In this document: positions 45,746 to 54,989 of the stretch, in pieces
How positions within the stretch are numbered: position 1 is the stretch's first letter
How the letters are laid out: the number at the start of each line of letters is the position of its first letter
Assembly: GCF_003591485.1 (NCBI RefSeq)
Contig: NZ_QZCF01000005.1
Coordinates: forward strand, 124,001 to 188,000
Direction: 5' to 3'
Source of the DNA: Paenibacillus sp. 1011MAR3C5
Lineage (GTDB): Bacteria; Bacillota; Bacilli; Paenibacillales; Paenibacillaceae
Length of the DNA stretch: 64,000 nucleotides
Notes under the pieces: model-generated
Told to the model about the DNA's origin: nothing
Database searches by the model: none
What the model saw: only the letters and a program-made list of their open reading frames with translations
Position numbers and translations under genes: made by a program

Positions 45746-47344
45746 ATGGACATGACGAAAGAGGCTCCGAAAGCGCCTGCCGCTGCAGGCGGCAAGGGCG
45801 AAAAGGACTATTCCAAATATTTCGACTTCAGCGATGCCAAAATCCTGAGCGAGGAAGATGGCGTCACGACTCTACGCATTAAAGGGCGCAACATCCAGCT
45901 ATCTTCCGCTCCTTCCTATAAAGACGAGAAAAAACGGGGCAAAGAAGAGATTCAGGTACACTATGATTTCACCATTCCGGAGGAATTGCGGACGATGGGG
46001 AGAGGCAAGCATTATTTGATTCAAACCTACGGCTGCCAGATGAATGAGCATGATACCGAAGTGATGAAGGGCATGTTCGAGGAGATGGGCTATACCGCTA
46101 CAGAGGACCGGAGCGAAGCGGATGTCATCCTGCTCAACACATGCGCGATCCGGGAAAATGCGGAGGACAAGGTGTTCGGCGAGCTGGGCCATCTGAAGGT
46201 ATTGAAGACCGAGAAGCCTGATTTGCTGCTAGGCGTATGCGGCTGCATGTCCCAGGAGGAATCCGTTGTGGGACGTATCTTGCAGAAGCACTCCTTTGTC
46301 GATATGATATTTGGTACGCACAATATTCACCGCTTGCCGCATTTGCTTCAGAATGCGTATTACAGCAAGGAATTGGTCGTCGAGGTGTGGTCGAAGGAAG
46401 GCGACATTATCGAGAACATGCCGAAGAAACGCGAAGGCATGCGTGCATGGGTGAACATCATGTACGGCTGCGACAAGTTCTGTACCTATTGCATTGTGCC
46501 ATACACCCGAGGCAAGGAACGCAGCCGCCGTCCGGAGGACGTTATTGCCGAGGTGCGCGAGCTGGCTCGCCAAGGGTATAAGGAAGTGACGCTGCTGGGG
46601 CAGAACGTCAATGCGTACGGAAAGGACTTCGAGGATATTGAATACCGGTTCGGCGACTTGATGCACGATATGTCCAAGATCGATATTCCGCGAATCCGCT
46701 TTACGACCAGCCATCCGCGAGACTTTGACGATCATCTGATCGAGGTGCTGGCTAGCCGCGGCAATTTGGTGGAGCATATCCACCTTCCCGTCCAGTCGGG
46801 CAGCACGGAAGTGTTGAAGCGGATGAGCCGCAAATATTCGCGCGAGATGTTCCTGGACCTGGTGTCACGGATTAAGACTGCTATACCGGAAGTCGTGCTA
46901 ACCACCGATATTATCGTAGGTTTCCCGGGGGAGACGGACGAGCAATTCGAGGAGACGATGTCCCTTGTGCAGGAAGTCGGATTCCACTTTGCCTACTCGT
47001 TCATCTACTCGCCGCGCGAGGGCACGCCTGCAGCCGGCATGGAGGACAATGTGCCGATGGAGACGAAGAAGCGCCGTTTGCAGCGGTTGAACGAGCTTCT
47101 TGCCGCACTTAGCCGTGAGAAGAACGATGATATGCTGGGCGAAGTAATTGAAGTGCTGATTGAAGGCGAAAGCAAAAACAATGCCAATGTTCTTTCGGGA
47201 CGCACCCGGGCGAATAAGCTTGTCCATATGGAAGGACCCAAGGAGTGGATCGGATCGTTCGTGCATGCGAAGGTTACGGAGACACAGACCTGGTATATCA
47301 AAGCTGAGCCGATCCTGTCGGCTATAGACGAAGCCGTTAGCTGA
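45746..47344 (+). CDS. miaB: tRNA-2-methylthio-N6-dimethylallyladenosine synthase
   Basis: Radical-SAM methylthiotransferase acting on i6A37 of tRNAs. 532 residues from ATG 45746, with AAAGGAAGTG upstream. N-terminal cluster Cys in [23 protein letters not shown] and GVCGCM; radical-SAM triad [10 protein letters not shown] near residue 245; TRAM domain at the C-terminus. A ~65-residue N-terminal extension is normal for the Bacillus type. ricA follows after 25 bp. Confidence 0.95.
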   Translation: MDMTKEAPKAPAAAGGKGEKDYSKYFDFSDAKILSEEDGVTTLRIKGRNIQLSSAPSYKDEKKRGKEEIQVHYDFTIPEELRTMGRGKHYLIQTYGCQMNEHDTEVMKGMFEEMGYTATEDRSEADVILLNTCAIRENAEDKVFGELGHLKVLKTEKPDLLLGVCGCMSQEESVVGRILQKHSFVDMIFGTHNIHRLPHLLQNAYYSKELVVEVWSKEGDIIENMPKKREGMRAWVNIMYGCDKFCTYCIVPYTRGKERSRRPEDVIAEVRELARQGYKEVTLLGQNVNAYGKDFEDIEYRFGDLMHDMSKIDIPRIRFTTSHPRDFDDHLIEVLASRGNLVEHIHLPVQSGSTEVLKRMSRKYSREMFLDLVSRIKTAIPEVVLTTDIIVGFPGETDEQFEETMSLVQEVGFHFAYSFIYSPREGTPAAGMEDNVPMETKKRRLQRLNELLAALSREKNDDMLGEVIEVLIEGESKNNANVLSGRTRANKLVHMEGPKEWIGSFVHAKVTETQTWYIKAEPILSAIDEAVS

Positions 47345-47369
47345 CGGCCCATAATAGGAGAGATGACGA

Positions 47370-47849
47370 ATGGCAGAACATCAACATGAGCATGGCGTAG
47401 CTTGCAGCCATCATGGCGGCACGACGGATATCCCGTCGTTCCATACGCGCGATCTAATCGTGAAGGAAGACATTATGGCAAAAGCGAAGGAGCTTGCGGA
47501 GGTCATATTCCACTCCGACGAAGTTCAGCAATACCGCCGCGCTGAGCAGCAGATCAACAGCAATGAACGCGTACAGGTGTTGATCAACCAGATCAAGAAG
47601 AAGCAGAAGGAAGTCGTCGCGTTCGAGAAAACGTTCAAAAATCCGGATATGGTGAAAAAAATCGAGACGGAGATGGAGTCGCTTCAGGACGAGCTGGACG
47701 GCATTCCTCTCGTATCGCAGTTCCAGCAAAGCCAATCCGATATCAACTATCTGCTTCAGTTAGTTGTAACGGTTATCCGCGACACTGTGTCAGACCGCAT
47801 TAATGTGGAGGACGCGAGCGAGCCAGATCCCGAGGATTGCAGCGATTAA
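47370..47849 (+). CDS. ricA: RicA/YmcA family regulatory protein
   Basis: 159-residue helical protein of the YlbF/YmcA family, a subunit of the RicA-RicF-RicT complex that affects phosphorelay, biofilm, competence and RNase Y action in B. subtilis. The core is LAEVIFHSDEVQQYRRAEQQ and NEVQ-like coiled helices (about 35-145). The N-terminus is unusual: a His-rich segment EHQHEHGVACSHHGG. It has only two cysteines, one near each end. Position right after miaB equals ymcB-ymcA. Confidence 0.85.
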   Translation: MAEHQHEHGVACSHHGGTTDIPSFHTRDLIVKEDIMAKAKELAEVIFHSDEVQQYRRAEQQINSNERVQVLINQIKKKQKEVVAFEKTFKNPDMVKKIETEMESLQDELDGIPLVSQFQQSQSDINYLLQLVVTVIRDTVSDRINVEDASEPDPEDCSD

Positions 47850-47864
47850 TGAATAAATGAACAA

Positions 47865-47915
47865 AAGCCGCTTGCCGGCTACGGCTGATTGCCGTAGAGG
47901 CGAGCGGCTTATTTT
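47865..47915. terminator. Bidirectional hairpin between ricA and bioY
   Basis: AAGCCGCTTGCC / GGCGAGCGGCTT outer stem with an inner CTACGGC/GCCGTAG stem, between convergent genes. Confidence 0.8.
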
Positions 47916-47933
47916 CTTGGTTTTTCATTTAGC

Positions 47934-48551
47934 TTAGCCTTGTGCTTCACGAGGAGCGGCCGAAGTCGTTTCTACTGCGTCTGCGCTGCGGAATCGGTAG
48001 ACAAAGGAAGCGAGCGATACGGCTACCAGAGAGCCAATAAACGCTTTGATCGCGTCGCCTGGCAGGAAGGAGCTGCCTACGATGAATGTCTTGGCCCAGC
48101 TATAGGGAGCTGTATATTTCATCCACAGAAGTCCCGGTACGTAAGACAGCATGGAGCAAAGGATGAAAAAGATAAGAAAAAATCCGATGAGCGCGTATAC
48201 CTTATTCGAAATCATGCGCTTCGAAGTCAGCAGCTTATGTACCGCTATGCTGGCGAACATGGCGCAAAATGGGAAGGCAATGATGAATCCGCCGGTCGGC
48301 CCGATCAGATGCGGGATTCCACCCTTGCCGCCGAACAACGGCAACCCGAAAGCAGAGAGAATGATAACGACAAATATGCTGGCGAACGCAAGCCGGGGCC
48401 TGAGAAACAAGCCGGACAATATAACGGCGAAGGTCTGCAGCGTAATGGGAATTACGGAGAAGTTGAGCTTCATCTGCTGCATGCTCAGCACGATGAACAA
48501 TGCGGCGAATAATGCGACGTACACGAGTGATCGAATAGAAATGGATTTCAT
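47934..48551 (-). CDS. bioY: Biotin transporter S-component BioY
   Basis: Substrate-binding membrane subunit of a biotin ECF transporter. 205 residues with about six helices; FGLPLFGGKGGIPHLIGPTGGFIIAFP is the BioY signature region. Minus-strand AAGGAGATT lies before the ATG. Transcribed away from the ecfA genes, with the BirA operator in between, so it most likely pairs with that energising module. Confidence 0.92.
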   Translation of the reverse strand: MKSISIRSLVYVALFAALFIVLSMQQMKLNFSVIPITLQTFAVILSGLFLRPRLAFASIFVVIILSAFGLPLFGGKGGIPHLIGPTGGFIIAFPFCAMFASIAVHKLLTSKRMISNKVYALIGFFLIFFILCSMLSYVPGLLWMKYTAPYSWAKTFIVGSSFLPGDAIKAFIGSLVAVSLASFVYRFRSADAVETTSAAPREAQG

Positions 48552-48576
48552 GATCGATAGAATCTCCTTTTCATAC

Positions 48577-48605
48577 TTGCGGAATTATTGTTAACCAATT
48601 ATCAT
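48577..48605 (+). promoter_or_regulatory. Promoter of the ecfA-ecfAT operon
   Basis: TTGCGG, 17 bp, TATCAT. Its spacer, -10 and start point are covered by the BirA operator. Confidence 0.6.
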
Positions 48606-48621
48606 AGATTCAGGTTAACAA
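48588..48621. promoter_or_regulatory. BirA-type operator
   Basis: TTGTTAACC, 16 bp, GGTTAACAA: perfect inverted 9-mers with the spacing of Firmicute BirA sites. It covers both divergent promoters, so biotinyl-AMP-bound BirA could shut both bioY and the ecf genes. Confidence 0.9.
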
Positions 48622-48626
48622 ATCGA

Positions 48627-48655
48627 ATTCTAGCACAGCCTTTCGATCATGGGAA
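48627..48655 (-). promoter_or_regulatory. Promoter of bioY
   Basis: Minus strand: TTCCCA, 17 bp, TAGAAT with TGC directly before it (extended -10). The expected start, near 48620, is inside the BirA operator. Confidence 0.6.
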
Positions 48656-48674
48656 GAGGTAAGGGGAAATTTTT

Positions 48675-49517
48675 TTGACTCAACATATTCAGCTTGAATT
48701 AGCCGATGTCTCATATGCGCCGATCTCATTGGCAAGCGAACCAAGCGTTGAAATACTTGCCGGCATTCATTTGAAAGTGACACGCGGCGAGTGGATTACG
48801 ATATTAGGTAGAAATGGGAGCGGGAAGAGCACGCTGCTGAAAGTGGCAGGTGGTCTGATCCGTCAAGGCGTACGGGGCAGCCTGCATAGAGCGGAAGGTC
48901 ATCGCGGGAAGGCGATTCCGATTGTGATGCAGCAGCCTGATGCGGGTCTGGTGGGCTCCACACCATGGGAGGACGTGGTGACCTTATTAGAGCGCCAGGG
49001 GTCTCCAGCCGATGGTCTGGTTCTGCGCGCGGAGCAGGCGCTGAGGGAGGTTGGGCTTGGCAGCCGCATGCATCAGCCGCTGGATACGTTATCCGGCGGC
49101 CAGAAGCAGCTTGTAGCCATTGCAGGCTGTCTCGCGGCAGAGGCGCCTATTCTGCTGCTTGATGAGGTAACAGCAATGCTCGATCCGGGGATGACAGCGG
49201 TCGTATGCGGCCATGTCAGGCGCATGCATCAGCAAGGAACGACGGTGCTTTGGATTACCCAGCGTATGGAGGAGCTGCTTCCGGGAGATCGTACGCTCGT
49301 CCTCAAGGACGGCCGTATCGTATTCGACGGCTCAGCCGGAGCGCTGTTCCGGCGCACAGCTTCGGAAGTAACGGATAGTCCTGGTGAGCGGGAAGGCTTC
49401 GAGGCTCCTTATACGGTCAAGGTAGCATGGGAGCTTGCGGTACAGGGGATTGAGCTTCCGTTCATCCCATTGACGGCGGACCAGCTGGCAGAGGCGGTGA
49501 GATGTCATGACCGCTAA
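48675..49517 (+). CDS. ECF transporter ATPase subunit with altered switch residue
   Basis: ATPase subunit of the energy-coupling module, 280 residues, TTG start with AAGGGG upstream. Walker A GRNGSGKSTLL, Q-loop in IVMQQPDAGLVGST, signature LSGGQKQLVAIAGCLA, Walker B LLLDEVTAMLDP. The switch histidine is replaced by Gln (WITQRMEE where relatives have TH), so this subunit's own ATP site may be weak while the fused partner keeps TH. It overlaps the next gene by 11 bp. Confidence 0.88.
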   Translation: MTQHIQLELADVSYAPISLASEPSVEILAGIHLKVTRGEWITILGRNGSGKSTLLKVAGGLIRQGVRGSLHRAEGHRGKAIPIVMQQPDAGLVGSTPWEDVVTLLERQGSPADGLVLRAEQALREVGLGSRMHQPLDTLSGGQKQLVAIAGCLAAEAPILLLDEVTAMLDPGMTAVVCGHVRRMHQQGTTVLWITQRMEELLPGDRTLVLKDGRIVFDGSAGALFRRTASEVTDSPGEREGFEAPYTVKVAWELAVQGIELPFIPLTADQLAEAVRCHDR

Positions 49518-51264
49518 TTGGCTGTTGGACAACGTAAGGGTACATGCTTCCGGCGACAGGGAGCATGCGCTGCTGCAAGGCGTGAGTATGCGTATTGAAG
49601 CGGGTAAAATTATGCTGCTGCTGGGACATAACGGCGCGGGGAAATCGACGCTGCTGGAGAGTCTGGCGGGTCTGCGGGAGCTGGAAAGCGGGTCGATCCG
49701 GCTGGGAGATGAACCCTTGTGGGCAGAGAAAGGCAAAAAACGGCTTAATAACAGTGTTATCCGGCGCATTGGCATTGCCATGCAGCAATCGGAAGCACAA
49801 TGGTTCGCCTCGACGGTTAGGGAGGAATTTGCCTTTTCGCTGCGTCCTTACCGTGTGGATGCTATAGCTGCAGATGCTCACATACAAGCTGCTATGAGCA
49901 GTATGGGGCTGGACGCTTCCCTGCTTGATCGAGACCCGTGGACGCTGAGCGGCGGCCAGCAGCGCAGGCTGGCAATCGCTTGTCTGCTGGCATGCGAGCC
50001 GGATTGGCTGCTGCTGGATGAGCCAACCGCAGGACTCGATACAGAGGGCATCCAGCGCCTGACCGGCATGCTGTTGGATTATCGGGCGTCTGGACGCGGA
50101 GCGATCGTGGTGACGCATGATCTTGAAGCGCTGCTGCCCTTGGCAGACGGCTTGATCATCATACGGGATGGTCAAGCGTTCGAAGCCGCTCCCACGCAGG
50201 CGGCGTTGGCGCTGGGCGCAGCCTCGCCTCAAGCGCTGCTAGCGGAAGCGACGCTTCAACACAGGGGCTTGCTGCGCGCGAGAAGCCCGTTCCCTGCATT
50301 GAAGGGAGACGAAGGGCCAGTCTGGCAGCAGCCGGAAGAGCTGGCTCGCCGCCTGGCTGGTGAGCTGCTAAGGAAGGACACCGCAGCGGCGGTTCCACAG
50401 CCCCAACCGAATCCAGAGGCTGCATTTGATGATCAAGCGGAACATCCTGAACATATTGTGCGACTTTATGATCACTATGGGGGGAACGAAAGTGAAACCC
50501 TGGACAGGAAAAGTAAATCGTTTCGTAAAAAGCTTGAAGAGAAATTTGATCCCAGAGCGCTTGTCGCTGCTTATTTGATCCTTACAACGGGGTTCTTAAC
50601 ACTCAATAGCTTGCCTAAGTTAGCGATAGGTGCAATAGTTGCCGGTGCATGCATCACGCCATTTCGCAAGCTGCTTATCCCGTTATGGCCGATCATACGA
50701 GGATTTTTATATTTTTCCCTTGCCTTTATCTTTATCGGAGCAGTGTCGCTGCAGCCGTTCGAGCTGCAATGGAGCAAGTCCGAGCCTCTCGCCATTAGAA
50801 TGTTTCAGTTATGGCTCATTATGCTGCTCGGACTGCCGCTGCTCACTCTCATGACACCGATTCGATTGCAGCGGGGATTGGAGCAAACTTTCGGATGGAT
50901 GACCAAGCTTCGAGTGCCGATTCATTCGCTAAGCTTGCTAGTCATGCTAATTTTTCGTTTTATACCGCTGCTTATGAAAGAATGGGGCCGGTTCGCCAAA
51001 ATCGTAAAAGCGCGCGGGAAATCAACAGCCAGAGGCAGCGCCATTCCGCTTCGACTTCTTGCGTATCTGTTCATTCCTTATATCCGTGCCATTCTACGGA
51101 TGGCGGAGAGCATGGCCGACGCCTTGGAAGCGAGAGGTTTCGGCCAGCACACCGCCCGAACGACCCAAGGCTTCAAGCTTTCTTATACAAGCGCGGACGG
51201 GAAGCTGCTGCTTGCCGCCATCGCAGCTTGCGCAGCATTGCTAGCTGTCCGATTCTGGTTGTAG
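49507..51264 (+). CDS. Fused ECF transporter ATPase (EcfA) and transmembrane subunit (EcfT)
   Basis: Single 585-residue protein. Residues about 1-250 form an ATPase (Walker A GHNGAGKSTLLE, signature LSGGQQRRLAIACLLA, Walker B LLLDEPTAGLD, switch VVTHDLE). A linker of ~90 residues, Gln/Glu/Pro-rich, follows. Residues about 345-585 form an EcfT subunit with membrane helices and the two coupling motifs KIVKARGKS and DALEARGFG. The frame is continuous, so it is a true fusion rather than a sequencing artefact by appearance. With the previous ATPase and divergent bioY it would make a complete biotin importer. The end overlaps the convergent HAD gene by 24 bp. Confidence 0.9.
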   Translation: MTANWLLDNVRVHASGDREHALLQGVSMRIEAGKIMLLLGHNGAGKSTLLESLAGLRELESGSIRLGDEPLWAEKGKKRLNNSVIRRIGIAMQQSEAQWFASTVREEFAFSLRPYRVDAIAADAHIQAAMSSMGLDASLLDRDPWTLSGGQQRRLAIACLLACEPDWLLLDEPTAGLDTEGIQRLTGMLLDYRASGRGAIVVTHDLEALLPLADGLIIIRDGQAFEAAPTQAALALGAASPQALLAEATLQHRGLLRARSPFPALKGDEGPVWQQPEELARRLAGELLRKDTAAAVPQPQPNPEAAFDDQAEHPEHIVRLYDHYGGNESETLDRKSKSFRKKLEEKFDPRALVAAYLILTTGFLTLNSLPKLAIGAIVAGACITPFRKLLIPLWPIIRGFLYFSLAFIFIGAVSLQPFELQWSKSEPLAIRMFQLWLIMLLGLPLLTLMTPIRLQRGLEQTFGWMTKLRVPIHSLSLLVMLIFRFIPLLMKEWGRFAKIVKARGKSTARGSAIPLRLLAYLFIPYIRAILRMAESMADALEARGFGQHTARTTQGFKLSYTSADGKLLLAAIAACAALLAVRFWL

Positions 51265-51894
51265 CGAGAGCATCCGGTCCAGCCATCGGTCCGCATCACC
51301 GATCCAATGGCCTTCCGAATCGGCTTGCAGCGTATGCCACCCGATTGTTGCGCCTTGGCGCAGGTTCTTGTCCTGATCATCGATGAACAGAACGGGCGCT
51401 GAGGCTGGAAGCAACCTGCTGGCATAATCGTAGAGCTCCCGGTGAGGCTTGCTCATGCCGACTTGGCTGGAGATGGTGACGGTGGACAGATAGGGCCGCA
51501 CAGGCTCCAGAATAGGATCTACCCAAGCGGAAAGATGATTGCTCAAAATATGAATATCGGCTTGCTTGCTCCACTTTGGCAACTCAAGCAGACCGGGCAG
51601 CGGGGTCAGACTCTCCATGAGGATCGTCTGGCCCTGCGCTGCGCTTAGGGACGGAGCCTGTGAAGCGATCCAATCCCAGAATTGAATCTCGGACCAGTGT
51701 CCAATCCATAATCCACGGCTTACTTCTTCTTTATATTTGGCATATAGCCGCTCTGCCGGTGACTCCGCAAGTCTTGCGACCTCGTTCCAGAAGCGGGGCG
51801 ACAGATTGGTCGCAAGCACGCCTCCGATATCCATCATCAACTGGGGACGCGCGCCGGCTGCTGCTGAATAATCTTCATTTATTAGATAAGACAC
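51241..51894 (-). CDS. HAD-superfamily hydrolase
   Basis: 217 residues from GTG 51894; a TTG at 51921 would add nine. HAD motif I is MMDIGGVLAT, where the second acidic residue is Gly as in YihX-type members; motif II ILSNH; motif III lysine in SKPHRELYDYA; motif IV LFIDDQDKN. Probably a small phosphatase with unknown substrate. No operon partner; its 3' end overlaps the ecf fusion gene tail-to-tail. Confidence 0.8.
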   Translation of the reverse strand: MSYLINEDYSAAAGARPQLMMDIGGVLATNLSPRFWNEVARLAESPAERLYAKYKEEVSRGLWIGHWSEIQFWDWIASQAPSLSAAQGQTILMESLTPLPGLLELPKWSKQADIHILSNHLSAWVDPILEPVRPYLSTVTISSQVGMSKPHRELYDYASRLLPASAPVLFIDDQDKNLRQGATIGWHTLQADSEGHWIGDADRWLDRMLSLQPESDS

Positions 51895-52127
51895 TCTGTA
51901 TTCAACCCCTTTCAATCTCAACTTTATCTTATTCGCTCATTGATTGTCATGAGGATGCCAATCCTTCTGCAAGGCGCTTAGCTGGTTCACGTTCATCTTA
52001 TCGATGCGCCTAAGGCTCGGTCAAGCGGAACGTCAGCCCAGGTTGTCTCGTATATGGGATAGGTTGTAGACTATAAGTAGTAAAGCAATCATCCCACTAT
52101 CATATCGTGGAAAGAGGAGGCTTCCAT

Positions 52128-52673
52128 ATGGAGCAAGAACAAACAAAACCAAAGGGCAGCAGATGGTTAAAAGAAATCAAGGACTGGACGCTGTCGCTGG
52201 GCATAGCGATTGTCGTGGCGCTGTTGTTCCAAAATTATGTGTATGCGCAAACCGAGGTACATAATGTATCGATGCAGAACACGCTGGTAGAAGGCCAGCG
52301 GCTGATTGAGGACAAATGGTCGTATCACTTCAATAACCCAAAGCATGGGGATATCGTCATCATTAACGGACCGGAGCATGATGGAAGGCTTGTGAAGCGG
52401 ATCATTGCGCTGCCGGGACAAACGGTTGATATGAAAGACGGTTATGTGTACGTCGATGGCGTGAAGCTGGAAGAAACGTATGCGAAGGGGCTCACTTATC
52501 CCGACGTTGTAGAGATTCCTTTCACCGTCCCTGAAGGGCATGTATTCGTAATGGGCGACAACCGCGAGAGGAGCTTGGACAGCCGAGCATTCGGGGCAGT
52601 ATCGCTGGACAGCCTGGAAGGCAAGGCCGTCTACCGGATCTGGCCGCTTGGCAAGTTCGGAGGACTTCAATAG
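52128..52673 (+). CDS. Type I signal peptidase
   Basis: 181-residue Sip-type membrane protease that cleaves secretory signal peptides. One N-terminal membrane helix (about 23-42) precedes the catalytic Ser in VHNVSMQNTL and the Lys in RLVKRIIALPG; MGDNRERSLDSRAFG is box E. ATG 52128 has AGAGGAGG 7 nt upstream. Single-gene unit. The first-helix topology fits the Gram-positive SipS/SipT class. Confidence 0.92.
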   Translation: MEQEQTKPKGSRWLKEIKDWTLSLGIAIVVALLFQNYVYAQTEVHNVSMQNTLVEGQRLIEDKWSYHFNNPKHGDIVIINGPEHDGRLVKRIIALPGQTVDMKDGYVYVDGVKLEETYAKGLTYPDVVEIPFTVPEGHVFVMGDNRERSLDSRAFGAVSLDSLEGKAVYRIWPLGKFGGLQ

Positions 52674-52794
52674 GAATTCTAGCTGAAATCGTAATAATTT
52701 TGTAATAAAAGCGTTCAGTTTCGTTTAGAAATGATCTTTATGATAGACGATAGGTGAAAGCTTAGATTTCATCGTATACACGGAGTGTGAAGCA

Positions 52795-54288
52795 GTGTCT
52801 ATAAAGGTAAAGCTTTATATGTCGTACCTGGCTATGGCTTTTGTTCCGGTGATCCTGCTAATGCTGTTTATGCTGTTTATTTTTTTTGCCGGTGAAAAGC
52901 AAGATTTGAGGGAGTTTACCGAAGCCAAGCAGAACGAGAGCTTTAATCAGGCGATTATCTATGGGGAGCTGTCTTACGTCATCCGCGAGGATACGGCCAA
53001 GCTTGAGAATGACATTTTCGTGCAAGGACTGCAAGAGCGGCTTAAGGAGCAATGGGCGGGCTTTGTGCTTACCCGAAGCGGCGAGGTGACGGAGGTGTCG
53101 CCTTTTCTGCAGGATCTCTCACCGGATGAGGATTGGAAGGCGCTTGCCGACCAGCCTCCGGAGCAGATGTCCTTCAGACTTTACCGGTTCACCTCCCATG
53201 AGATCGGATTTGCTTATCCGGATGGAAGTCCAGGAACGATGGTTTTGTTCCACCGTACAGAACCCGTCCCTATATTCTGGCATCCACTCACGCTGCTTGC
53301 AGGACTGCTCTTTGTATGTCTGACGAGTCTGCTGCTGACCTACTTTGTCTCTCGCAGCATTATTCGGCCGATCCAATCGCTGCGTACGGCAGCGCTCCGA
53401 ATCAAGGAGGGAGATCTGACGCATGAGCTCCGCACGAAGAAGACGAAGCTGGGCAAGCAGAATGAAGTCGTCCAGCTTGGCTCCGCCTTCGAGGAGATGC
53501 GTATCCGGCTGAAGCATTCCATTGAGCAGAGCTTGCAGTATGAGGATAACCGAAAGCAGCTTTTATCGCATATCTCCCATGATCTGAAGACGCCGATTTC
53601 TGCCATCAAAGGGTATGTGGAAGGTATTCTGGACGGCATCGCCAATACCGATGAGAAGCGCGTGCGCTATATGCATACGATCTATCGGAAGGCAACCGAC
53701 ATGGATCAGCTGATCGACGAGCTGTTCCTCTTCTCAAAGCTGGATCTGCAGAAGGTCGCTTACGATTTCAAAATCGTCGATATTGGCCGTTATGTAGAGG
53801 ATTTCATGGACGAGCAGCGTTTTGATTTGGAGAAAGCGGGCGTAGCCTTGAAGTTCGAAGATCTCTCCGAGGGCGGACTGCGCGTCGCGGCTGATCCCGA
53901 TAAGCTGAACCGCGTATTCACGAACATCTTGAACAATTGCGTGAAGTATATGCAACAGGATCATGCTGATCGGGAGGACGTCATTACGGTAAGAATAAGA
54001 AGGGAAGAGGAATACGCCATTATCATGATCGATGATACCGGTCCCGGGATCGACCAGGCGGACTTGCCTCATATTTTTGACGGCTTCTACCGGGCGGAGC
54101 AGTCCCGTAACTCCGAGACCGGCGGTAGCGGGCTTGGACTTGCCATCGTCAAGCAGATGACGGAGGGGCATGGCGGCTTCGTCTGGGCGGAGAACTTGCC
54201 GGAGGGTGGCGCGCGCTTCTGCATCAAGCTTCCCCTCACAACGGCAATCAAGGCGGTGAACGAGCATGAAGAACATATTGATCATTGA
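52795..54288 (+). CDS. Sensor histidine kinase
   Basis: 497 residues, GTG start with CGGAGTG upstream. Two membrane helices (about 7-32 and 163-187) enclose a ~130-residue extracellular sensor. HAMP domain (about 187-245), phosphoacceptor H262 in SHISHDLKTPIS, then ATP domain with NCVKYM, DDTGPGI and GGSGLGLAIV. It overlaps the response regulator gene by 23 bp and probably controls the RND pump gene that follows. Confidence 0.92.
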   Translation: MSIKVKLYMSYLAMAFVPVILLMLFMLFIFFAGEKQDLREFTEAKQNESFNQAIIYGELSYVIREDTAKLENDIFVQGLQERLKEQWAGFVLTRSGEVTEVSPFLQDLSPDEDWKALADQPPEQMSFRLYRFTSHEIGFAYPDGSPGTMVLFHRTEPVPIFWHPLTLLAGLLFVCLTSLLLTYFVSRSIIRPIQSLRTAALRIKEGDLTHELRTKKTKLGKQNEVVQLGSAFEEMRIRLKHSIEQSLQYEDNRKQLLSHISHDLKTPISAIKGYVEGILDGIANTDEKRVRYMHTIYRKATDMDQLIDELFLFSKLDLQKVAYDFKIVDIGRYVEDFMDEQRFDLEKAGVALKFEDLSEGGLRVAADPDKLNRVFTNILNNCVKYMQQDHADREDVITVRIRREEEYAIIMIDDTGPGIDQADLPHIFDGFYRAEQSRNSETGGSGLGLAIVKQMTEGHGGFVWAENLPEGGARFCIKLPLTTAIKAVNEHEEHIDH

Positions 54289-54955
54289 AGACGAGAAGGC
54301 CATCGCCGAGCTCGAACGCGATTATTTGGAAAGCCATGGTTATCAAGTGCAGATCGAAGGCCGAGGCGATATCGGCTTGCAATTGGCGCTTGACGGCAGT
54401 TATGACCTGATTATCGTCGATGTGATGCTTCCGAAGCTGGACGGCTTCGAGATTTGCCGCGAGATTCGGGCTCGGCAGAACACACCGATTATCATGGTGA
54501 CATCCAAGAAGGAAGAAATAGACAAGATTAGGGGACTGGGCCTTGGCGCGGATGATTATATGACAAAACCCTTCAGTCCCAGCGAGCTTGTGGCACGCGT
54601 CAAAGCCCATCTTTCGCGCTATGAAAGGCTGACGGCGGATAAACCAAGTCTGGGTCAGCATATTCAAATACGCGGCCTTTCCATTGACAAGCAAGCCAGA
54701 CGCGTCACCATTCATGATGAAGAAGCGATGCTGACCACCAAAGAGTATGAGCTATTGCTCCTCCTTGCGTCCCATCCCAACCGCGTATTTGAGAAGGAAA
54801 AGCTGTTTGAGCGGATTTGGGGGCTGGATTCCAATGGCGATGCGGCGACGGTAACCGTCCATATTCGGCGGCTTCGCGAGAAGATCGAGCACGACCCGTC
54901 CAATCCCCAATATATCGAGACCATTTGGGGTGTTGGTTATCGGTTTAAGGTATAG
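54266..54955 (+). CDS. OmpR-family response regulator
   Basis: 229 residues: receiver domain with acceptor D52 (IIVDVMLPKLDG) and K101 (MTKPFSPSEL), then a winged-helix DNA-binding domain (TTKEYELLLLLASHPNRVF, RIWGLDSNGDAATVTVHIRRLR). Cognate partner of the overlapping kinase; the neighbouring pump gene 34 bp downstream is its likely target. Confidence 0.94.
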   Translation: MKNILIIEDEKAIAELERDYLESHGYQVQIEGRGDIGLQLALDGSYDLIIVDVMLPKLDGFEICREIRARQNTPIIMVTSKKEEIDKIRGLGLGADDYMTKPFSPSELVARVKAHLSRYERLTADKPSLGQHIQIRGLSIDKQARRVTIHDEEAMLTTKEYELLLLLASHPNRVFEKEKLFERIWGLDSNGDAATVTVHIRRLREKIEHDPSNPQYIETIWGVGYRFKV

Positions 54956-54989
54956 CAGTAAGAGAGATAGAAGATGAGGAGTGGAGAGA

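Noticed and set aside
48675..51264. General-purpose (group II) ECF module of the ribosomal-protein operon type
   Set aside because: No ribosomal-protein genes or truA nearby; the BirA operator and divergent bioY point to a dedicated biotin module.
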